NCBI GenBank assembly: GCA_028023455.1
Contig: JAQFVV010000030.1
Coordinates: forward strand, 2,624,501-2,688,500
Origin: Epiperipatus broadwayi
Taxonomy: Eukaryota > Onychophora > Udeonychophora > Euonychophora > Peripatidae
DNA: 64,000 nt
Direction of reading: 5' to 3'
Made by a program: the position numbers and the translations under genes. Positions 1 to 10,060 of this stretch are shown here, piece after piece. Numbering within the stretch: position 1 is the stretch's first letter; each line of letters starts with the position of its first letter. The notes beneath the pieces are model-generated. The model was not told the origin of the DNA and did no database searches. It was given only the letters and a program-made list of their open reading frames with translations.

Positions 1-599
1 ACTGTTACTATTGCAGATATAAAATATTTTTACAAATTGCATATCTGTGATTAACATAATTTAATAAATTTAATTAAACTTTTATTACAAAAATAAGCTT
101 TTACCTCTCCCTTTATATATATAAAACTTAAATAATATTTCTACACATACAGACATACCCACATATTTGTCATTAGTATAATTTAATTAAAATATTACAA
201 ATACAAAATATTTTTATATACACATGGCTGCAGAAAGGAGTTTCTTGTTAACTAAGACGCTTTGATTTCTCTTTGAGGCTTTAAATGAAATACGGTGCAA
301 ATTCCTTACATACATTTTTATCATTGCAACTGTTATTACTATACAACTATTCATAATATACACACATGGAGATCAAGAAACACCAAGGTCTCCTTCCAGT
401 TGCAGGATAACCCAACTGAGAAATCAGTAGTGTTTTTTTCAATTTAAAATAAATGTGTGTGTGAATGCTAAAATAGATATTTAAAATACCATGACATATT
501 AAACTAAATTATGTCCCTTATTTCTACAAAGCTGTAAAGTCACCAGCCAAGGCAATAGTTTGTGACCAAAAGTGAAAAGTGCTAATAATCCCTTGATTT
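1..599. other. AT-rich sequence without a recognised gene
   Basis: No ORF of interest, splice-flanked exon or known element end was seen. The stretch is low-complexity A/T sequence with short ATATAT runs. It may be host intron or intergenic DNA, or the unrecognised 5' part of the RTE element that becomes recognisable near 600. Confidence 0.5.
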
Positions 600-639
600 T
601 GAATCCAGGCTGCCATTTGATGATGACCTTTTATTTAAT

Positions 640-2170
640 TATATAGCACTATAGAAAACTTTCACCTGAAGAAGGGTTTGAAGAACTGCTTAATATTAAA
701 TGGGACATTGTGAAATTAGAAGAAAAGAAGAGATAATTGAATTAAAGAGTAGACATCTGTTATCCTACAAAGGCACAAATATTGGAAGCACAACTAGAAT
801 AGAATTCATTATAAATAAAAAGTGGAAGAACAAAATTGGATAAAATGGTAAGATTATTCAACTTAATGAAAGATGTCAAATGCATCTAATTCAAGTTCAT
901 ATACTAATAAGTTCTCAATGTGTTTTAAGAATTTGAGAATTTTTATATGGATGTACAAAAGACTTGATCTGATGGAATTGGTAAATAGTGTTATGGATAA
1001 ATTTGGTTGGTGATAAAAATGAGAGAGGACACATTGCAGTAAAAGAAAAAAAACAGTATACAGCCATAAGAATATCTAAAGAAAGTACAACAGAATTGGA
1101 TTATATTTTGACTAACAGAAAATAATTTTTTAAAAATGTATTTTAAGATTGTAATGTTCTTAATAAATTCAATACGGAAGTAATCATTGTTTAGTGAGAT
1201 GCAATGCAAAACTATATAAATTAAAAATTATTAAGAAAAATAAATGATATTTCCGGTTGATATTCTTAATTTTAAGAAACATTCCAATAAATTTAAATTG
1301 ATAGGAAGATAACTGGTACCCATTAAGAAGTACAACAAAAATAGCTGCTACAAAAAGCATTTGACCAGTAAAATTTTCACTGAAATGACAATTTATAAAG
1401 AATAAAAGGAATATGGAAATATGTAAAAATGATCCATTAACAATGGTTGACTATCTAGGATTTTGTAAAGTTGTATGAAAAAGAATTGATAATGATATAA
1501 GAAAATATTGTAAATTAGCAAGGAAAGCTATGGAAGAGAATAAAGTATCAAGTTTAAAACAACAATGATATTGTAAGGAATATAATTTTTGCAATAAGAA
1601 AAAAAGAGGGAACTATTATTAAAAAGAGATGATATTATGAAGTATGTGGAAGAATTCTATAAAGAATTGTATAACAGTAAAGAACAAGAAAAAACATCTT
1701 TAAATGGAGGTATGCAATTAAATCTATAAAGATGGGTAAAAGTCCAGGTGATTATAGTATTATAATCGATATCTTAACGAAACAAAGAAATTGAAAAATT
1801 GTTGGCAAAATTATATACCGAAATGTTTAGATGTTAAAGGTGTGTTGTGATTGAAAAAATGCAGTATTAATATTTAAGAAAAGCAATAAATAAGATGTTA
1901 GAAATTACAGACCTATCTTTTATCAATTTTTTACAAAATTTTTACCAAGATAGTTGCAACTTGTCTACAGCATACAATGGATTTCAACCAACAAAACAAG
2001 TTGGATTTAAGTGATTTTAGCCCAGTCAAAGAACCAATGAATACGAGTGGTCACTATGTTTTAGGTTTGTAGATTATGAAAAGCTATTTGATTCTGTAAA
2101 CATTTCTTCAATGATTAAAATATTGGATCATCAAGATATAGATCCAGGATATTGTCATATAGATTACTTA
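640..2170 (+). pseudogene. RTE-A endonuclease and N-terminal reverse transcriptase (5' half)
   Basis: Reading across frameshifts gives apurinic-type endonuclease segments: an IKWDIV-type segment near 680-710, and around 1100-1190 a stretch ending DYILTNRK, followed by a broken form of the usual 'GSDHRLVR' strand (about 1190-1230). From about 2060 it enters the reverse transcriptase with FVDYEKLFDSVNISS and LDHQDIDPGYCH, which match RTE-B residue for residue with few changes. Known for the family: the endonuclease nicks the target and the RT copies the RNA onto it. Many stops make the product non-functional. The reading stops at 2170, where PLE-1 begins. A short deletion relative to RTE-B lies just before the insertion point. 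Confidence 0.75.
2158..2170. repeat. Left 13-bp target-site duplication of PLE-1
   Basis: TATAGATTACTTA, identical to 7147-7159 on the other side of PLE-1. It interrupts the RTE-A reading and so defines the insertion. Confidence 0.85.
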
Positions 2171-2184
2171 CCATATATTATAAC

Positions 2185-2440
2185 ACAATGAACATATTTA
2201 TATAATACAAACTCCGACGTTTCAACTGCTTATATTCTTACAGTCATTTTCAAGGATCTACAACAAGAAATACATATTTATAAATAATACTTAAATTACA
2301 TAAAACCTTACATCAACCTAAACATTAAAAAAATATATTAATTATACATAATTATATTTTACTTACATCTCCCTCATCTATTTTTTATTATTATTATTAT
2401 TTGCATTATTTAATTACAAATATTATTATTTTATAAAAAC
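2185..2440 (-). repeat. PLE-1 terminal arm (pseudo-LTR), left
   Basis: About 250 bp that is the reverse complement of 6825-7090, with small indels and roughly one change per 10-12 bases. Shared landmarks are the GTTGAAACGTCGGAG-type box, a TATTTATAAATA run and an ACATCTCCCTC segment. On the element's own strand this is its 3' end. Confidence 0.8.
2211..2254 (-). ncRNA. Hammerhead-like hairpin in PLE-1 left arm
   Basis: On the minus strand the order is TTGAAAA, a hairpin with GACTG pairing to CAGTT, then GAAACGTCGGAG. Penelope-like pseudo-LTRs are known to carry minimal hammerhead ribozymes with a CUGANGA box, a short stem II and a GAAA box. Here the GAAA box and stem II are good, but the first box is TTGAAAA, missing two conserved bases. 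It is therefore a degenerate or variant ribozyme at best. Confidence 0.4.
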
Positions 2441-3857
2441 ATCTAAGAAACTTTATACCAATTTTAAACCAACCCTAATTGCCAATTACTACACTCTTTA
2501 AATCTTTATCTAAAAACCCATCTCAAAAACCACATTCCTTAGCTATAGCTTTAAATGTATTTAAAAAACAAATATAAACATTTTTTTTTAAAACTTTAAC
2601 AACTCAATTTAAACATTCCATTTTAATTATATATTATTTTAGATTCCTTATCCACACAATTTTATTTAAAATAGGATTGTATTTTTTTTTATCTAAAAAT
2701 ATTCTTTTATCATCCTTTCTCTGCAATTTTTAACCCTTTACAATGTATGTAAACTTTTGAATTTTTATCTGTACAAAATTTACATGTTTATATTACTTTT
2801 TTTCTGTACAAAAATTACCTATTATCATACTAATCTATGTTTAATAAATTTATTGGGGTAAAAAATGTTAAGTCTACTTTTTAATTATTTTTTGTTGTAC
2901 CAATATATGAAAGCTTTTTTTCTCTCCCTCTTAAAATTTAAACATTCAATTAAATAAATTTCATTCATTTTTTCAATTTCTATATTTTTTGTTTCATTAA
3001 TTAAATTTCCTAAATTCAATTTCTTTTTATATACAGCTTTAATAATTAACTTCTATCCCCCTTGTATTTATTATTTATGCTTTTTATAATCTTTTTAATC
3101 TTAATAAAAACATCTCTTGAAACGTTATGACTACTATATATATTTATATCTTTCCTATTATTTCTCTTTATTATTTTTTCAATATTTTTTTTATCACAAT
3201 TTATCAATAACTTTAACTGGATAATCATTTTTTATACCTTCCTCTTTTATATTATTAATTTCTTTTATAAATAATTTTTCTTCAGAACATAAATTTATTG
3301 CTCTATTTATCCTATTATTAATAATACTTATTTTATGTTCATATTCTATATCTGAATCCCAATTATTTAACAAACCATAAAAAATTTCATTTCTGAATGC
3401 ACTTGTTTCAATAGCAATCTTACAATTTCTTATAACTTTTCTTATTATAACATCCATATAAGTAATTACATTGTTTTTTTTTCTTTTTCCATAATAAAAC
3501 TAATATCAATAGAATTAGCATACCTTATAAAATAGATTTTCTGTAATTGCCATTGAACACTAAAAAATAATCATCCACATATCTAACCCAAAATACTGGT
3601 TTATATTTTGTAAGACAAAAATATTTATCTTCATAATCATTCATAAAAATAGCAGCTAACAATCTACTCAAACTATTCCCCATACTCAATCCCTTACATT
3701 GTTTTATAATATACCTCATTATACTTAAATACCACATCTTTACAACAAATATTTAACATATACAATTGACTATATTTCATTTTTATATTCTTATTATCTT
3801 TAATATACCTATTCAATATATCAAAAGCTTTACGTGGGACAATATTTGTATACATAC

Positions 3858-4973
3858 TACAGTAGATCATATCCAGGTATTGAGAGAAGTTATAGAAAGG
3901 ACAAATGCCTAGGATTTGTAGATTATGAAAAGGCATTTGATTCTATAAACATTTCTTCAGTGATTAAAGCATTGGATCATCAAGGTATAGATCCAGGATA
4001 TTGTCATATTTTAAAGAATATTTATAAAAATGCAACAGCAACAATTAGATTACATACTGATAGTAGGAAAGTCAACATTAAGAAGGGTGTAAGACAGGGT
4101 GACTCCATATCTCCAAAACTTTTTACAGCAATGCTGCAAGAAGTATTTTGTGGATTAAAATGGGAAACTAAAGGAGTGAAAGTAAATGGAGATTATTTAA
4201 GTCATTTAGATTTTGCAGATGATGTAGTTGTTTTTGCAAATAATGCTTTAGAGTTACAGGAAATGTTACCAGAGTTATCAGATGAAAGTAGGACTAAAGA
4301 TAAATGTTAAAAAGACTAAAGTAATGTTTAATAGATTTTCTCAAACTATGAAAATAAAGATTGATTATGATGAATTAGAAGAAGTTAACAGTTACAAATA
4401 CCTTGGTCAGATTATTAATACAGATGGAAACATAATGGATGAAATTAATCATAGAATTTAACTTGGTTGGAATGCTTTTGGTAGAAATAACTTGATACTA
4501 AAAGGAAATATGCCTATGTGTTTGAAAAGGAAGGTTTTTAATAAATGTGTTTTGCCAGTTCTTACTTATGGATCTGAGACTTGGACACTTAATAGAAGAG
4601 CAATACAGAGACTTCAAACCACTCAAAGAAGTATGGAGAGATGCATGTTGGGAGTAACAAGAAAAGATCGAAAACAATGTGTGGGTAAGAGAACAAACAG
4701 GTGTTACTGATCTTGAAAAAATTAAAAGACAAATGGAGTTGGGCTGGGCATATTGCTAGAAGAGATGATAATAGATGGACATTTGAAATTTTAAACTGGA
4801 TTTCAAGAGATTTAAAGGACCCAGAAAGAGACCACATGTGAGATGGATGGATGAAATAAGAAAGTGTGCAGGGGTGATGTGGAGAAGAGAAGCTAAAGAT
4901 CGGAAAAGATGGATTGAACTTGGAGAGACCTTCATCCTTCAGTGGATTGATAATGGTTGATGATGATGATGAC
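3858..4973 (+). mobile_element. RTE-B: 5'-truncated RTE-clade LINE inserted in PLE-1
   Basis: This copy starts abruptly inside the RT at a VDHIQVLREVIERTN-like segment and runs to the family's 3' end, a run of TGA trinucleotides at about 4957-4972. PLE-1 sequence continues on either side with a short repeat (A)CTAC, a plausible target duplication. It is in the opposite orientation to PLE-1. It is better preserved than RTE-A, matching its position as the youngest layer of this nest. The 3' tail of short tandem repeats in place of poly(A) is a known trait of RTE elements. Confidence 0.85.
3864..4960 (+). pseudogene. RTE-B reverse transcriptase (palm to C terminus)
   Basis: An open stretch to 4310 encodes LGFVDYEKAFDSI, KGVRQGDSISPKLFTA and the catalytic LDFADDVVVFA. 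A frameshift near 4290-4310 is followed by further RT thumb sequence. At 4492-4710 comes an LKRKVFNKCVLPVLTYGSE segment with RAIQRLQTTQRSMERCMLG, the typical RTE C-terminal block. The last block (about 4720-4950) reads WAGHIARRDDNRW-like, then RPHVRWMDEIRKCAG and RKRWIELGE. All catalytic residues of the palm are present (D in VDYEKAF, ADD), but two or more frameshifts and the missing endonuclease make it inactive. Of the three RTE fragments here it has the longest readable frames. Confidence 0.85.
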
Positions 4974-6824
4974 TACATTTATCCAGTTTAACAAAAAATA
5001 TATTCTTATAATTATTTCCCTCTAAAAATATCTTTAAAACCTTTACAAAATCATGTGAATTACTCACATTATTTTCTTTTTTTATATTACGATATTTTTT
5101 TTTTAATTTTTATTAAATAACCATTTTGACAAATTTTTATAATATGTATCCACATTACTAATAATAGGTCTCAATGGTATTCCTGATTTATATATCTTAG
5201 GTATACCACATCTTTACAACAAATATTTAACATATACAATTGACTACATTTCATTTTTATATTCTTATTATCTTTAATATACCTATTCAATATTAAATCA
5301 ATATTTGTACTACATTTATCCAGTTTAACAAAAAATATGTTCTTATAATTATTTCTCTCTAAAAATGCCTTTAAAACCTTTACAAAATCATGTGAATTAC
5401 TCACATTATTTTCTTTCTTTATATCACGATATTTTTATTAAATAACCATTTTGACAAATTTTCATATGTATCCACATTACTAATAATAGGTCTCAATGGT
5501 ATTCCTGATTTATATATCTTGGGTATTCCATATATGTTGCATCTTTTAAAATCCATTCTTTTCAACCTAAATACATCTACTTTATTAATACAGTTTTTTT
5601 CGTACATATTGGTTATAATCCTATTAATCATTTTATTTTTTTCTATACCTTCATTTTTTCTAATTCTTTCAAAACAATCCTCTTCCAATAATTTTTTCAT
5701 CATATTCTTCCTTCATCATAATTATCATACTAGATGTCTTATCTCCTCTCAAAAATAACTTAGCCTTATATTTACATTTAATTTGATCAATTATTTTCCT
5801 TTCATTATCCATTTTCATATTTATACTCCAAATTATTTATCATATTATATTCCAACTCTTCCGTATTGAAACTCAACATCATATCATATTTTTTATCATT
5901 TTTATAACCATTATACATATTAAAACTTATTAATTTCTCTAATTTTATCAGTTAATAATTTATTTTTTGCCTCAATTTCAAAAATATCTATAACATTACA
6001 ATTTATTATAGGAATATACGTCAAACCTTTCTCCAAAATCTCTCCATTTTATCATATGTCATTCCAGTTAAATTAATTATAAAATTATAATCATATCCTT
6101 TCATATTATTAATATAATCTTTGCTATTATTCCCACACATAAATATATTAATTTTTGTTTATCATAAATTAATTGTCTTATTTTTTATTATGTCTAATCA
6201 TTATATTCTTATAATATTTCATTTTATTCATATAACAATATCTTAACATATATTCTTTCAAATTTATTAATGTACTTAATTTTTCATGTATCTCTTTAAC
6301 CATATTTAATAAAACATCTTTCTCTTTATATAAAATTATAATATATTTCTTAATCAACTTTTTTTGTAATAAATTAAAATATTTTTAAACGCTCTGAATT
6401 TAATAAATTTTGGAATTGCTTTATAATAACAACAATCCTTCATAAGTTTAATATCCAATTGTCTCTTAACTACTTTTAATTTACATTTACTCCACTCATT
6501 TATTACTTTAACACAAATATTTATAATAAACTTATTCTTAATTCCATATATAAACCATTTAAAAAAAATCCTTCATATTCATATATATATACACCTTCCT
6601 TAAAATATAACTATTATATCACAAACAATATAACAATAATAAACAATTTACAAAATTACTTCTAACTAATAACACCATCTATCATTCTTCTTTTCTTTTA
6701 TGTTCAAAATTTCTTATCCATATGTATTTCTTCATTACCAATATCCTCTTCCAAAAAAACAGTTCAAATACAAGTTTACTTATTTTTACCATACATTATA
6801 ACACAATAAATATATAATCACTTT

Positions 6825-7090
6825 TTCTTTTAATAACATTTGTAATTAAATAATGTAAAAAGTAAGAATAATAATAATAAAAAGTAGAAGAGGGAGATGT
6901 AAGAAAAATATGATTATGTATAATTAATTTTTTTTTTTTTAATGTTTACGTTGACATAAGAAAGTTTTATGTAATTTTAAGTATTATTTATAAATATGTA
7001 TTCCTTGTTGTTTTAGATCTTTGAAAATGACTAAGAATAAACAGTTGAAATGTTGGAGTTTGTGTTATATATGTATGTTCATTGTTAATA
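6825..7090 (+). repeat. PLE-1 terminal arm (pseudo-LTR), right, inverted
   Basis: Inverted counterpart of 2185-2440. It follows a 35-bp stub (6787-6820) that matches the left terminus in direct orientation. The junction between stub and inverted arm suggests a template switch during reverse transcription. Degeneration is similar to the left arm. Confidence 0.8.
7021..7060 (+). ncRNA. Hammerhead-like hairpin in PLE-1 right arm
   Basis: Same layout as the left copy: TTGAAAA, short stem (GACT with AGTT), GAAATGTTGGAG. The GAAACG to GAAATG change looks like CpG decay. Activity is unlikely in this copy. Confidence 0.35.
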
Positions 7091-7146
7091 TAAGAACATA
7101 AAGTTTTTGAAAAGAAAAAGGAGAAGATTTGTGTATTTGTTGATAT

Positions 7147-7159
7147 TATAGATTACTTA
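7147..7159. repeat. Right 13-bp target-site duplication of PLE-1
   Basis: Exact copy of 2158-2170. RTE-A sequence resumes directly after it. Confidence 0.85.
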
Positions 7160-7965
7160 ATGATACTAGGAAATTAACCTTGAGAAAAGTATGGGACAGG
7201 ATAGTGATTCCATATCTCCAAAACTTTATAACAACTTTGCAGTATTTTATGGATTGAAATGGGAAACTAAGAGAGTAAAAAAAAATGGAGATTACTTAAA
7301 TCATTAGATTTTGCAGATGATGTAATTGATTTTGCAAATGATGTGTCAGGGTTTTAGAAAGTGTTGCAAGATTTATCAGATGAAAATAAAAAAAAATAGG
7401 ACTAAAGATTTTCTCAAAAGAAAAAAAGAAAATTAATGATGAATTAGAAGTTAACAATTACAAAAACCTTGATTAGATTATTAATACAGATGGAAACAAT
7501 GGATCTAATTAATTGTAAAATTAAACTTGGGAGTGTTTTTGATAGAAATAACTTAATATTAAAAAAAAAAAAGCCTTTTGTTTGAAAAAGATTTTTAATA
7601 AGTATGTTTTACCTGTTCTTAAAGATCTGGCACTTAGAGACTTACAGAGATTTCAGACCATTTGAAGTATTGAGAGATGTAAGGAATTATCAAGAAAAAA
7701 TTAAAAGTGAAATACATGAATGAGAAAACTAAGAGACTTAAATGGAGCTGGGTTTGTCATATTGTTAAGAGATGATAGTAGATAGACTGCTGACATCTTA
7801 AACTGGATTCCAAGAGATTGTAAAAGACTTAGAAGGGAACCACTTAGATTAATGGATGAAATAAAGAAGTGGGATGTGGAAAAGAAACGCTAGAAATCAA
7901 AGAAACTGCATTAAACTTAGACCTTTATTCTGTAGTGAATCACTAATAGTTGGAAATGATAATAT
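7147..7965 (+). pseudogene. RTE-A reverse transcriptase core and C terminus (3' half)
   Basis: This continues the left half after PLE-1. It starts at the TSD and reads a broken 'DTRKLTLRK-G-RQ-GDSISPK' region (about 7165-7225), then GLKWETK, a frameshifted LDFADD (about 7300-7325) and the C-terminal segments homologous to RTE-B. These include a decayed 'CVLPVLTYG' counterpart near 7600 and the final region near 7800-7940. Similarity to RTE-B is clear by eye, but frameshifts and stops occur every few dozen bases. The end near 7965 is set by loss of similarity; the TGA-type tail seen in RTE-B and RTE-C is not clearly kept here. Confidence 0.75.
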
Positions 7966-8859
7966 ATATCTCTGGTTAAAACATTATTGCTAATAAAATA
8001 TCTATGGGCATACTTACTCTATATCATTCTATTCCAGAAAACCTGAATTTTTATTCCTACTTTATATCTATGCCTGCAGATATCCTAAATATTTTTTTCC
8101 CCTGCATACAAATTTGCTTCCCAATAGTTTTTTGCTTTTCCATTTCATTTAATGTTTCCTAGTGTTTCTTTTTTATTTGTTGTTAATTGTATTTCCTTTT
8201 CAAATGTAATTTACATCCCATCACAGATTGCTTGAAGTTGCATTCGCACTATTATCTATCTGGAATAATAGCTTTATGATAATATTTCTCTCATCTAATT
8301 TTCTTTAAACCAATATTCAAAATCAGTTACTAGTAACAATTCAAAAAACTATTGACTCTTCTGCAAAAATATATTTAATCATGCATACCATAGTCTTATA
8401 TCAACTTAATATTTTTTTTTAATTTTAAAAGGAACTTTATTCAAGAAAATATGTATCTACAGATATTTCAGTTTAATGAAAATATATATACATTTACAAA
8501 TATTTCAGTTTAAAGGGGGAAAAAAATTTTTTTATACAAACCTAATCAAAGAATACCACAATGAGTATTTTCATTAGCATTCAATGAATTATACTATTAT
8601 TAAGAACATTTACAATAAAATATGAAACAAAATACATCTAATTTCAGGTTAGAGCACAATGGACAAGTTACTAAGTGTCTGCGAAAATGTCTGATGGGGT
8701 GATTTTTATGTCTCTGTTTTATTGTCTCTAATTTGTTTTTAAAAGTATTAAAATTTCTTGCATTGCTGTTGTAAAGATAAGTGTACCTTATGCACTATAA
8801 CGCATATAATATAAATATATTTTTTATTTTTGCATAAACAGGCATTTGGAAAAGACTAA
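7966..8859. other. AT-rich sequence, nothing recognised
   Basis: No protein similarity or element terminus was recognised. The part from about 8560 may be the 3' flank of the LINE fragment that reads on the minus strand further right. Confidence 0.45.
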
Positions 8860-10060
8860 TTGAACTTAGAGTGGCATTCTTTTTCTGATAATTTTTTATA
8901 ATATAAGATCAAGTACTCAAAGAATATGTGTTTTTGGTTCTCTTCTGATCTGTGGCGCAACTCACATATCGTGTCAATGCTAAGTAGTTTCTCATTTTGA
9001 ATAGAAAATCAAAAAACTAGGGCTCCAGTGTCCAATATTTAAACCTACATATGAGCTGCTTATTATTAATGCCTACCATCGGCAAGTCTAAGTTATAATT
9101 TGTATTTGTGTAAAAATGCATATGTATTTCAGTAGTGCCATTTGTCTTGTGGGAAAGTTATGTTAAGGTTAGATATTGATTTAATAGTTTCTAAGATTGT
9201 ATGCTGGTATTTTGTGTATGGAGGAGGTTTCTAAATATATGTATATTCTTGACATGGATGATATAAGATTAATAGATTTTTTTGTATTGTAAATACATGA
9301 ATAGAATGTAATCCTAATCCAGTTAGGTTATTATGATATTGCATTTGCCTGAATGAGATGGCCACTGTTTTTTTTCTCTTGATCGGTGTATAATAAGTAA
9401 TTTTTGTAATAGTCAGCATGCTTATAAGTGATACTTTCGAGTATAGACAAAGATATGAGGGGAAGATATGGCCCATTCTGTTGTTTGAATTAGTTTTGTA
9501 TTTACCTTCCCATAGCCATGGCTGTAGGTTTACCCTGAAATACATTTGTTTTGCCTATGTATATACACCATGCACATGCTTTATCAAGGTTAAATTCTAA
9601 TTTATAAATGCAAATGTATTCACGTAATATATCATTTAATGTTTGTGTTTGTTTGTTATTTATTAGAAAAACTTATATTATCTATGCAGGCTACATTATG
9701 ACTAAGCCATTTTTCAATGTTATTAAGTAGTGGATTTATATATGTGGTGAATAGCAATGCACTAAGCGGAGGCCCTTGTGGGATTGATCCATGTGGATTA
9801 AAAAGACACATTTTCCCATTTAAAATTATGTATATTTCTCTATTTATTAGTAAGTTTTTGAGCAACTATAATATTGATTTTGGTATTGTTTTTATGAGTA
9901 CATCAATTGATACTGAATCAAAAGCAGTCTTTATATCCAGTTATACTGCAATCAAGGTGTATTTTTTTGCATTTCGCACAGTATCAATGACAGTTTTGAA
10001 TACAAAAGTTGCTTGTTCTGTTGATGAACCTTTTTTTAGATAACTTGCACTAAATTATTT
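8860..10060 (-). pseudogene. Non-LTR retrotransposon reverse transcriptase remnant (Jockey/I/R1-type)
   Basis: Read on the minus strand across stops. From about 10040: an EQATFVFKTVIDTVRNAKKY segment, then LDIKTAFDSVSIDVLI, then IPQGPPLSALLFTTYINPLL with a degraded catalytic box (Y/C-IDNISF in place of YADD) near 9790-9660. Downstream is a decayed thumb and tail region with a CELRHRSEENQKHIFFE-like stretch near 8950-8900, recalling the Cys/His segment at the end of many LINE ORF2 proteins. The QGxxLSxLLF motif places it in the LINE RT family, but the clade cannot be settled. No endonuclease was recognised, so it is probably 5'-truncated. It is old, with frequent stops and a lost catalytic Asp. 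Confidence 0.7.

Larger units (their letters stand above)
3727..5537 (-). repeat. Tandem duplication inside PLE-1, first copy split by RTE-B
   Basis: The 92-bp block at 3727-3818 recurs at 5202-5293, and the block at 4974-5205 recurs at about 5312-5537. So the RT segment 3727-3857 plus 4974-5205 is one copy and 5202-5537 is the other. The junction near 5202-5210 joins the end of one unit to the start of the next through a short overlap (ATACCA). RTE-B sits only in the first copy. The second copy lacks a few codons between 'CSxxTNI' and 'ILNRYIK'. Confidence 0.75.
3046..5830 (-). pseudogene. PLE-1 Penelope-type reverse transcriptase, broken and duplicated
   Basis: Read on the minus strand from 5830 downward across frameshifts. 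Segments are: an N-terminal block ending RGDKTSSMIIMMKEEY (about 5820-5700); a finger block with GIPKIYKSGIPLRPIIS (about 5535-5490); YKNIFFVKLDKCS and NRYIKDNKNIK (5400-5230); the palm with a GNSLSRLLAAIFMNDYEDKY block and the catalytic VRYVDD box (about 3690-3560); and a post-RT segment with a KNDYPVKVIDKLL-like motif (about 3220-3190). Known for the family: this RT is related to telomerase RT and primes at a nicked target. The frame is broken several times, part of the finger/palm region is present twice (see the duplication entry), and RTE-B sits inside the first copy. Sequence upstream to about 6600 probably encodes the N terminus but could not be read with certainty. Confidence 0.8.
2171..7146 (-). 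mobile_element. PLE-1: Penelope-like retroelement inserted in RTE-A
   Basis: The element reads on the minus strand. It is bounded by a 13-bp target duplication TATAGATTACTTA (2158-2170, 7147-7159), which also occurs once at the matching site of the RTE sequence. It carries a Penelope-type reverse transcriptase with a YVDD box and has long terminal arms in inverted orientation (2185-2440 against 6825-7090), an arrangement known for Penelope-like pseudo-LTRs. A stub of the left terminus (6787-6820, direct orientation) precedes the right arm, as if a partial second copy had been joined. Inside lie a partial tandem duplication and the RTE-B insertion. A GIY-YIG endonuclease could not be recognised in the decayed 2400-3040 segment. 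Confidence 0.85.
600..7965 (+). mobile_element. RTE-A: decayed RTE-clade non-LTR retrotransposon, split by PLE-1
   Basis: Two separated stretches on the + strand are consecutive parts of one RTE-type LINE. The left part (about 640-2170) carries endonuclease and the start of the reverse transcriptase. The right part (7147-7965) resumes just after, at the QGD region of the RT, and runs to the C terminus. The join falls exactly at a 13-bp duplication, 2158-2170 and 7147-7159, that flanks PLE-1. Family assignment rests on the close match to RTE-B in this window and on RTE motifs (ExxYIL-like end of the endonuclease, FVDYEK). All frames are broken by stops and indels, so the copy is old. The 5' limit near 600 is only where similarity becomes readable. 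Confidence 0.8.

Noticed and set aside
3694-3936. 80-residue minus-strand open frame spanning the PLE-1/RTE-B junction
   Set aside because: Its C-terminal half is PLE-1 RT, but its start lies in antisense RTE-B; it is a chance fusion of reading frames.
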